DNA of 11,647 nucleotides from an uncultured Eubacteriales bacterium (lineage in GTDB: Bacteria > Bacillota > Clostridia > Oscillospirales > Oscillospiraceae): assembly GCA_949744025.1 (NCBI GenBank), contig CATJWA010000263.1, positions 1 through 11,647 of the forward strand, given 5' to 3'. Positions 5,664 through 11,647 of the stretch are shown one piece after another; the stretch's first letter is position 1; every line of letters starts with the position of its first letter. The notes beneath the pieces were generated by a model that saw only the letters and a program-made list of their open reading frames with translations, was not told the DNA's origin and made no database searches. Made by a program: the position numbers and the translations under genes.

Positions 5664-8600
5664 ATGAAAGCTCATGTCAGAATAATGTCCGCCGCGCTCT
5701 GCGCGCTTATGCTTTTTTCGCTCGCTGCGCCGGCCAATGCCGCACCGCCGAACGGGACAGCCGTATCCGAAACGCTCCCGTTGACCGGCAGCATTTCGGC
5801 AACCATGCGCATAGACTATCCCCAAAACCTTTCAGAGCTGCGGGAGCGGGAAATAAAAGCAGAGCTGCTGTACGGCGGAAAATCGCTTTTGACCGCGGAT
5901 ATGGCCGCGCCCGGCAGCTTTACCTCCAAGGATAATTATTTCTGCGAGGTCTCTCTGCGCAACTCTGACGGCGGCGAGCTCGGCGGCGGCACTCTGCCCG
6001 GCTATCTTGACTTGACGGTCAGCGGTCTGCCCCGGGGCGATTACGAGCTCGTCTTTACAGGCACAGGCTATGTAACCTGCCGTCAGGAGCTTACAATAGA
6101 CAGTTTCTCGCAGCATGTTCTTCTCGGCACGGGAGACGCCAGCTTTACGCTCGGAAACGTGTATAAAAGCAGCGAGGACACAGTGGATGAATATGACAGA
6201 CAAGCCCTGTCCGGCGCGCTTGGCAGCACAAGCCCCGACGACATCGCCACCTATGACCTCAACGGCGACGGCAAGATTGACATAATTGATCTTGCCTACA
6301 TTACCAGAACCATGGCCGCCTCCGCCGACAGTGAGTCCGGAGCCAAAGTGCTCAGCACTGAGCTGCTTCCTTCCATGCTGGATGAAAGCGCGCTGACTGG
6401 GGACGCCGCTTCAAAAATACTTTCCCTGTTCACGGACGATGACGCTTCTGTCAGCATTGAGCCGGATGAGGATGGAGTGATGAGCCTGACCATCCCTCTG
6501 AGGGAAGCCGTCGGACTTGAGGAAATTGAAGTAATTTCTCCCGACAACGACTCCTCCCCTATGCGCGGCGAGATAATCGTCACCGACGAAAACGGAGAAG
6601 CCCACAGCTACCCCTTTGACAATACTCCTCCGGAGGATGTGCACGCCACGTCGCGCCTTGCGGGCAAAAATATCATTACCATCAACCTCGGAAAGCGTAT
6701 CGCCGTAAAGAAGGTCACCGTCAATGTAACAAAAACCGCCGGCGGAGACTACGCCGTTGTGGAGTCAGTCAGATTTTTACAGGACATAGTCCCGGAAACT
6801 CCCACTCTGCCAAATGACACCGTTCGCGGACTCACTGCCGTGCCCGGCGACGGCAAAGTCAGCCTTCGCTGGGGAGACCTGCCGAATGTGACCGGCTTCA
6901 TGATTGAATATTGGTCCGAAGGCGGCGAGAAGAAGTCGCTTACCGTGGACAAGCTGCGCGCAGAGATAACCGGCCTTGATAATATGACGGAGTACAGCTT
7001 CACCGTCACCCCGCTTTCCGACGGCTGGAGCGGCAGGCCCTGTACCGCGGTAACAGCCACGCCCCGCCCTGCCTCGGCGCCCGATATGCCGGACATGGTC
7101 AGCATCACCGAGCTTGACGGCGCGCTCAAGGTGTCGTGGAAGGCGGTCAAAAACGCCACATATTATGAGCTTTATTATACCGACCGCGCCAACAGCCCCG
7201 CATCCTCATATACGCAAAGCGGAGGTAAGCTCACCGGCACATCGCTCACCATCTCCGGTCTTGAAAACGGCACTGCGTATTACATATACGTCATCGCCGG
7301 AAATGCCGTCGGAAAAAGCGCCGCGTCGCGCGTGTACACCGGCACTCCTGTCGCTGTGGAATATGTCCGTCCCGAGGGCATACCCACCGAGGGAGTTCTC
7401 GACAATTCATTAATATCTGATATCAGGCTTGCCGACTCCGGCAACTATCTTGCCTCCGCCTACACCGAAGACGCCCCCTTCACCGCGCGCAACGTCATAG
7501 ACGGCGATTACAGAACACACTGGACCGCCGCAAACTGGTGGAGAAACGAGCATGTGGTGTGTACATTCACCGAGCCCGTGGACCTGTACAGCGCCGTTTG
7601 GGTGCCGCGGCTTGACGGTGAGTATCCCAATAACCTGCGCGCATACAGCGTCCGCGTCTGGTATGCGGGCGACGATTTAAGCGGCCCCGGCACCCTGCTT
7701 GTCCCCGACCCCGCAAAGGGCGGCATAGACAACGGAGGAACCGGACAGGATGTTCACACCTGGCCCAATATTGCAAATGTTAATTCCGCCCCGAGCTCAC
7801 GCTTCGGCATTCTCCCCTTTGGCCCCGTTCAGGACGTGATAAAAATAAGCGTCGCGCTCGAGCAGAAGGGTTATACGACCGTCAGCCTGTCTGAGCTGAT
7901 ATTTCTCACCTACGACCCCGAACGCTGCCTTCCCGGCAATATAGACGCGCTTTTTGCCGACGAACTGCATACCAGACTGGCCGATGGCGTGACTGCACAG
8001 GATATAGAATCGCTGTCCGCGCGCCTGAACAGCAGCGAGAGGAACTACTATCTGAATCTTGACACTCTTGCCGACGAGCTTGAGCTTGCCAAGGAGCTCC
8101 TGAGCAAGGGGCAAAGCAGCGGCGTGATACTCTCGGGTATACAGTCGAGAAGCTCAGCGGCCGACAGCAGGCAGTACGGCCAGGGAGGCAGCGAGCTTCA
8201 GCCTCTCGGCGCTGCGGCAAAGGCCGGCGAAGAAATAACCATATACGCCCAGGGCATCTCCGCCGGTGAAAGCGTGAAGGTTTATGCCACGCAGTACAAC
8301 GCCGAGGTCTCGGCATGGATATCAGAATGTGTAACTCTGCAAAACGGGCGCAATATATTCACCGTCCCGAAAATAGGAAGCCAGAGCACGGAGCGCGGCG
8401 GCAGCCTGTATGTAACCTATTCCGGCTCCGCTCCCGAGAATATAAGCCTGCACGTGCGCCGCGCTACAGATATTCCCTGCCTTGAGCTCTCCGACTGGTA
8501 CGAGCTCAGCGAATACGAACGCCGCGAACGCATCGGCAAATACGTGGACGAGCTGTATGTGTATTCCGGCACAATATCCGTAAACGACTCCAATAAAACA

Positions 8601-10592
8601 ACCAACTGCCTGAATGTCACCGAGCTGTCCCTGCCCCGCGTGCTTCTGTCTGTTCCCGCGGCGGCGGTGCTCTCCAATATCGGACAGGACCGCAGCGCGT
8701 GCGTTGATACGCTTTATAACGACGTGCTGGCCTGGGAGGATGTAATGCACATCTGCCTGACCACTCAGGGCATCGACGGTACGTATGAAAACTGCGCAAT
8801 GCAGTCACGGCAGAACATACGCTGCATGCAGATGTTCTCCGGCGCGTTCATGTATGCCGCCGGCAGCCATATAGGCATAGGCTACGGCTCCTGCGGCGGC
8901 ATGGTCTGCGGACGTCCGATAAGCACCCTTGCCGGCGGCGCTGACGCAAACAGCCTGTTCGGCTGGGGCATAGCCCACGAAATTGGGCACAACATGGACA
9001 AGCTCGGCAAAGCCGAGATAACCAACAACCTTTATTCACTCATGGTCCAGACCTATGACGGCAGTGCAAATACCTTCCCCTCCCGTCTTGAGAAAAGCGG
9101 CAAATATGACGGTATATTTACAAAAACCGCCCAGGGTATGGCCGGCGCGTCGAACAACGTGTTCGTGCAGCTTGGCATGTACTGGCAGCTTCACCTCGCT
9201 TATGACGGCGCGGACGACCCCATGGGCTTCTATAACCGCTTCTTCAAGGCCTGGAAGGCCGGCTCCTACTTTGACGGGGCAAGCAGCTACGATGACAAGG
9301 TTGCGCTGACTGCCTCCGGAATTGCCGGCAAGGACCTTACGGAGTTTTTCGAGCGCTGGGGCATGCAGCTGAGTCCCGCCGTGCTTGAACGTCTTGCCAG
9401 GTACCCTGCCGAGAGCCGTGCCATATGGTATCTCAATGACCAGAGCCGGCGCGATGCGATTGCCGGTCTGTCCCCCGCCTCCGGAACCATATCTCTCTCC
9501 GCTGAGGTTAAAGCCGAAAACAGCATAGAGCTGAGCATAGCCTCCAATATAACCGGCAGTGTGCAGGGCTATGAAATAATCCGCAGCGGCGTTTCCATAG
9601 ACTTCACGGACAGCGAATATTATACCGATGTAATAGGCTCGGCCAACAATCGAACCTACACCTACAAGGCGGCCGCCTATGACACGCTTGGCAATCTTAT
9701 CGCCGAGTCCAACCCCGTCGAGATACGCATAGCCTATGACAAGACGATAGACCCTGATTTGTATGAGATAGAGCGTCTTGGCAACGGTGACGTGGAGCTT
9801 CGCTTTACTGAGCAGACCGCCGTGTCCGGCCTAAAGCTTACCGGTGAGCTGCCGTCTGACGGAGAGTTTACCGTCAGCATCACCCGTGACGGGCAGCCCG
9901 ATGTCACAGCCCGTTCCGGTGCTTTCGGCGAGGGCAACCAGTCTGCGGACGGCGGCAGCTATGTATGCTACTTCCAAAAGCCCGGCGCCGGCAGGGACGA
10001 CACGCGCATATGGACCTACGACGCTGACACCGTCACCGTCAGCGGCATACCGGATGACATTCCACTTGAGAACATACGTCTTATAAGCTATCCCGGCGAC
10101 AGCGTGGAATTTTTGGAGGATTGCACTGCCGGAATTCTGCAGGACGACTACCGCTACGGTGACCAGGCGGACGATGTAATCGAAGCCGGCACGCTGATAA
10201 TCACCGGCAGCTACCGCGGCGACCCTGTGTATAATTACGTGCGGATAAACGGCCTGTTCACTACCACCGACGCCGAGGGCGAAACCAATACCGACGAGCG
10301 TTACTTTGACGGGTACTGCCTGATGTTTGCGGAAATCCCCGCTGACGGCGCCGTCAGCGACATAAGCGACGGAATCTTCATCTTTGTTCCCAACGCGCAG
10401 AGAGAGGCGGAGCTTCAGGACAGCAGCCACTGTGACGGACTTAATCTCCTTCCGAGTCTCATCAAAGCGGAGCTGTGGCGCTCAAACGCTCCCGACGACA
10501 CAACCAACGGCCGTCTCACTTCGGACACCCTTTGGACACACGCTCCGGGCGGGGACGACCTGCCCACCATAAAATTGGAGGATAACCGATGA
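5664..10592 (+). CDS. Secreted dockerin-bearing M60-family zinc metallopeptidase (mucinase/enhancin-like)
   Basis: A 1642-residue exported protein. A signal peptide covers 1-26, with likely cleavage after ANA. A beta-rich segment (about 30-155) leads to a dockerin-like module (about 160-220) whose second EF-hand loop is canonical (Asp198, Asn200, Asp202, Asp209), while the first is degenerate. A discoidin-like stretch (about 222-378), two fibronectin III domains (383-467, 472-562) and a second discoidin/CBM32-like domain (583-752) follow. A helical spacer (753-815) then precedes the M60 region (about 845-1260). Its catalytic motif is HEIGH, with His1105, Glu1106 and His1109, and Glu1118 eight residues on, fitting HExxH-x(8-24)-E of the family. 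A fibronectin-like domain (about 1272-1360) and an unassigned C-terminus of about 280 residues complete it. M60 peptidases cleave glycoproteins such as mucins; the substrate here is inferred. No LPXTG or SLH anchor is present, so attachment probably uses the dockerin and the cohesin-like product of the next gene, whose ATG overlaps this stop. Confidence 0.88.
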   Translation: MKAHVRIMSAALCALMLFSLAAPANAAPPNGTAVSETLPLTGSISATMRIDYPQNLSELREREIKAELLYGGKSLLTADMAAPGSFTSKDNYFCEVSLRNSDGGELGGGTLPGYLDLTVSGLPRGDYELVFTGTGYVTCRQELTIDSFSQHVLLGTGDASFTLGNVYKSSEDTVDEYDRQALSGALGSTSPDDIATYDLNGDGKIDIIDLAYITRTMAASADSESGAKVLSTELLPSMLDESALTGDAASKILSLFTDDDASVSIEPDEDGVMSLTIPLREAVGLEEIEVISPDNDSSPMRGEIIVTDENGEAHSYPFDNTPPEDVHATSRLAGKNIITINLGKRIAVKKVTVNVTKTAGGDYAVVESVRFLQDIVPETPTLPNDTVRGLTAVPGDGKVSLRWGDLPNVTGFMIEYWSEGGEKKSLTVDKLRAEITGLDNMTEYSFTVTPLSDGWSGRPCTAVTATPRPASAPDMPDMVSITELDGALKVSWKAVKNATYYELYYTDRANSPASSYTQSGGKLTGTSLTISGLENGTAYYIYVIAGNAVGKSAASRVYTGTPVAVEYVRPEGIPTEGVLDNSLISDIRLADSGNYLASAYTEDAPFTARNVIDGDYRTHWTAANWWRNEHVVCTFTEPVDLYSAVWVPRLDGEYPNNLRAYSVRVWYAGDDLSGPGTLLVPDPAKGGIDNGGTGQDVHTWPNIANVNSAPSSRFGILPFGPVQDVIKISVALEQKGYTTVSLSELIFLTYDPERCLPGNIDALFADELHTRLADGVTAQDIESLSARLNSSERNYYLNLDTLADELELAKELLSKGQSSGVILSGIQSRSSAADSRQYGQGGSELQPLGAAAKAGEEITIYAQGISAGESVKVYATQYNAEVSAWISECVTLQNGRNIFTVPKIGSQSTERGGSLYVTYSGSAPENISLHVRRATDIPCLELSDWYELSEYERRERIGKYVDELYVYSGTISVNDSNKTTNCLNVTELSLPRVLLSVPAAAVLSNIGQDRSACVDTLYNDVLAWEDVMHICLTTQGIDGTYENCAMQSRQNIRCMQMFSGAFMYAAGSHIGIGYGSCGGMVCGRPISTLAGGADANSLFGWGIAHEIGHNMDKLGKAEITNNLYSLMVQTYDGSANTFPSRLEKSGKYDGIFTKTAQGMAGASNNVFVQLGMYWQLHLAYDGADDPMGFYNRFFKAWKAGSYFDGASSYDDKVALTASGIAGKDLTEFFERWGMQLSPAVLERLARYPAESRAIWYLNDQSRRDAIAGLSPASGTISLSAEVKAENSIELSIASNITGSVQGYEIIRSGVSIDFTDSEYYTDVIGSANNRTYTYKAAAYDTLGNLIAESNPVEIRIAYDKTIDPDLYEIERLGNGDVELRFTEQTAVSGLKLTGELPSDGEFTVSITRDGQPDVTARSGAFGEGNQSADGGSYVCYFQKPGAGRDDTRIWTYDADTVTVSGIPDDIPLENIRLISYPGDSVEFLEDCTAGILQDDYRYGDQADDVIEAGTLIITGSYRGDPVYNYVRINGLFTTTDAEGETNTDERYFDGYCLMFAEIPADGAVSDISDGIFIFVPNAQREAELQDSSHCDGLNLLPSLIKAELWRSNAPDDTTNGRLTSDTLWTHAPGGDDLPTIKLEDNR
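10577..10581 (+). promoter_or_regulatory. Ribosome binding site of the cohesin-like/SLH gene inside the peptidase gene
   Basis: GGAGG lies 7 nt before ATG 10589, within the last codons of the peptidase gene. Together with the ATGA stop-start overlap at 10589-10592 it points to translational coupling and matched output of the two proteins. Confidence 0.85.
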
Positions 10593-11647
10593 CAAAAGCA
10601 ACAAAAAAGCTTTCCCTTTCCCTGCTCGCTCTGCTGATGCTGTGCCTTGCAACGGCCCTCGCAGCTCATGCCGAGGACTCCTTCACACTGCGTTACAAGG
10701 CAGGCAGCGACGGTGAGTACGCCCTCACCGTCGAAGGGCTCGACGGTACAAAGAATGTCTATGCCGTGCAGCTTGAGCTTGAGTTTTCCGGCGAATATCC
10801 CGACATTCGGCTTATACCGGTCGATTCGTCGGTCTACTCACCCGATGTCGGCGCGACGGTTAATAACGGGAAAACATACCTGAAAATTTATCTCAGCGCA
10901 TTGTCGCCTATAAACGACGGCGCCTCGCTCGTGCTCGGCACGCTCTATCCAAACACCACTGACCGTTTTTCAATGCCATCGACAGCAAAGCTCACCCTGC
11001 TTGACACCAGCCTGTCCCCCATAGCCGGCGCCAACGGCGATACCATAAGTGTACGCAGCATCTCAGGCAGCAGCAGCGGCGGCAGCGGCGGAGGTTCGTC
11101 AAGCGCGTCTCGCAGCACCATAAGCATTCAATCCTCTCTCCACGGCACGGTCCAGAGCTCGCTTCTCTCCGCGCAGGCCGGCGCAAGCGTACAGCTTACC
11201 GTTACGCCCGAGGACGGATACGAGCTTCTCAGCCTGAGCGTAACCGACGCCGGCGGCAATGAGCTCACACTCACACAAGAGCGCAGCGGAGTTTACAGCT
11301 TCCGTATGCCAGACAGTGCCGTGGAGGTCAATGCCTCGTTCATTCCCACGTCCTCCGCAGCAAAGCTATTGTTTTCCGACGTCTCCGAGGACGATTGGTT
11401 CTTTGACGCGGTGAGCTATGTATACGATAACGGCATGATGAACGGCACGGGTGACGGCTGCTTCTCCCCCGCTCTCACCACCAGCCGCGCAATGATTGTC
11501 ACTATACTCTACCGCCTTGAGGACGATTCCGCCCCCGTCTCCTCCGGCTTTACCGACCTTCAGCCCGGCGCATGGTACGTCGACGCTGTGGGCTGGGCCA
11601 GCGCCAACGGCGTAGTCAGCGGCTACGACAGCAGCCGCTTCGGCCCC
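10589..11647 (+). CDS. Surface SLH protein with cohesin-like domain (partial, runs off right edge)
   Basis: The first 353 codons are visible, with no stop before the edge. A signal peptide (1-28, cleavage likely after AHA) is followed by a beta-sandwich domain at about 31-157. Its YAVQLELEFSG strand and later LGTLYPNT-type strand resemble a cohesin, though it is a little short for that family. A Ser/Gly-rich linker spans about 159-174. Residues 176-252 resemble bacterial beta-repeat domains of the InlB B-repeat type, ending in FRMPDSAVEVNASF. SLH repeats begin at about 260 (FSDVSEDDWFFDAV) and 321 (FTDLQPGAWYVDAV); a third is likely beyond the edge. SLH repeats hold the protein in the cell wall. 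A cohesin-like domain on such a protein, made from the same message as a dockerin-bearing peptidase, suggests a small anchoring scaffoldin. The SLH and secretion calls are firm. The cohesin call is tentative; another beta-sandwich adhesin fold is the main alternative. Confidence 0.8.
   Translation, partial: MTKATKKLSLSLLALLMLCLATALAAHAEDSFTLRYKAGSDGEYALTVEGLDGTKNVYAVQLELEFSGEYPDIRLIPVDSSVYSPDVGATVNNGKTYLKIYLSALSPINDGASLVLGTLYPNTTDRFSMPSTAKLTLLDTSLSPIAGANGDTISVRSISGSSSGGSGGGSSSASRSTISIQSSLHGTVQSSLLSAQAGASVQLTVTPEDGYELLSLSVTDAGGNELTLTQERSGVYSFRMPDSAVEVNASFIPTSSAAKLLFSDVSEDDWFFDAVSYVYDNGMMNGTGDGCFSPALTTSRAMIVTILYRLEDDSAPVSSGFTDLQPGAWYVDAVGWASANGVVSGYDSSRFGP

Noticed and set aside
9831..10430. 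Long minus-strand open frame (199 codons) inside the peptidase gene, and similar frames opposite the other large genes
   Set aside because: They are shadows of GC-rich coding sequence. They have no ribosome sites, no recognisable domains and low-complexity Ala/Val/Arg-rich translations, while the opposite strand is clearly coding.
11057..11110. Short tandem AGC/GGC repeat as a possible phase-variable tract
   Set aside because: It encodes an ordinary Ser/Gly linker between domains; the units are imperfect trinucleotides, so length changes would not shift the frame.

Overview
The window looks like a chromosomal segment of a gut-type, Gram-positive Clostridia species, most likely of the Oscillospiraceae or a near relative. 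This is an inference from style, not from a database match. The clues are SLH domains of the clostridial kind, a hybrid kinase with the H-box wording common in gut Clostridia, strong AGGAGG-type ribosome binding sites, a moderately GC-rich coding style with an AT-rich intergenic region, and secreted multi-domain proteins with fibronectin III, discoidin-like and dockerin-like modules. No RNA genes, CRISPR arrays or insertion sequences were seen.

Left part (minus strand, 5296 to 203): a three-gene operon reading leftwards. It encodes a response regulator with REC, HD-GYP, PAS and GGDEF domains (c-di-GMP turnover), a free-standing Hpt phosphotransfer protein, and a membrane hybrid histidine kinase with an extracytoplasmic sensor and two receiver domains. 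Together these supply every step of a His-Asp-His-Asp phosphorelay ending in a c-di-GMP enzyme. The operon ends in a perfect 20-bp hairpin (156-197). Beyond it lies a 5'-truncated SLH-domain fragment running off the left edge.

Middle (5297-5663): an AT-rich divergent control region. It holds candidate promoters in both directions, an inverted pair of TTGACA boxes, and a 17-bp palindrome inside the spacer of the rightward promoter.

Right part (plus strand, 5664 to the end): a translationally coupled gene pair (ATGA overlap). The first gene encodes a 1642-residue secreted M60-family (enhancin/mucinase-like) zinc metallopeptidase with a dockerin-like EF-hand, two fibronectin III domains and discoidin-like domains, but no cell-wall anchor of its own. 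The second encodes a secreted protein with a cohesin-like N-terminal domain, a Ser/Gly linker, a bacterial repeat domain and SLH repeats; it is cut by the window edge. The simplest reading is a two-protein surface system: the SLH protein sits in the cell wall and its cohesin-like domain holds the dockerin-bearing peptidase, which would act on glycoproteins such as mucin. The divergent c-di-GMP phosphorelay is a plausible but unproven regulator. The cohesin call is the weakest link in this model.
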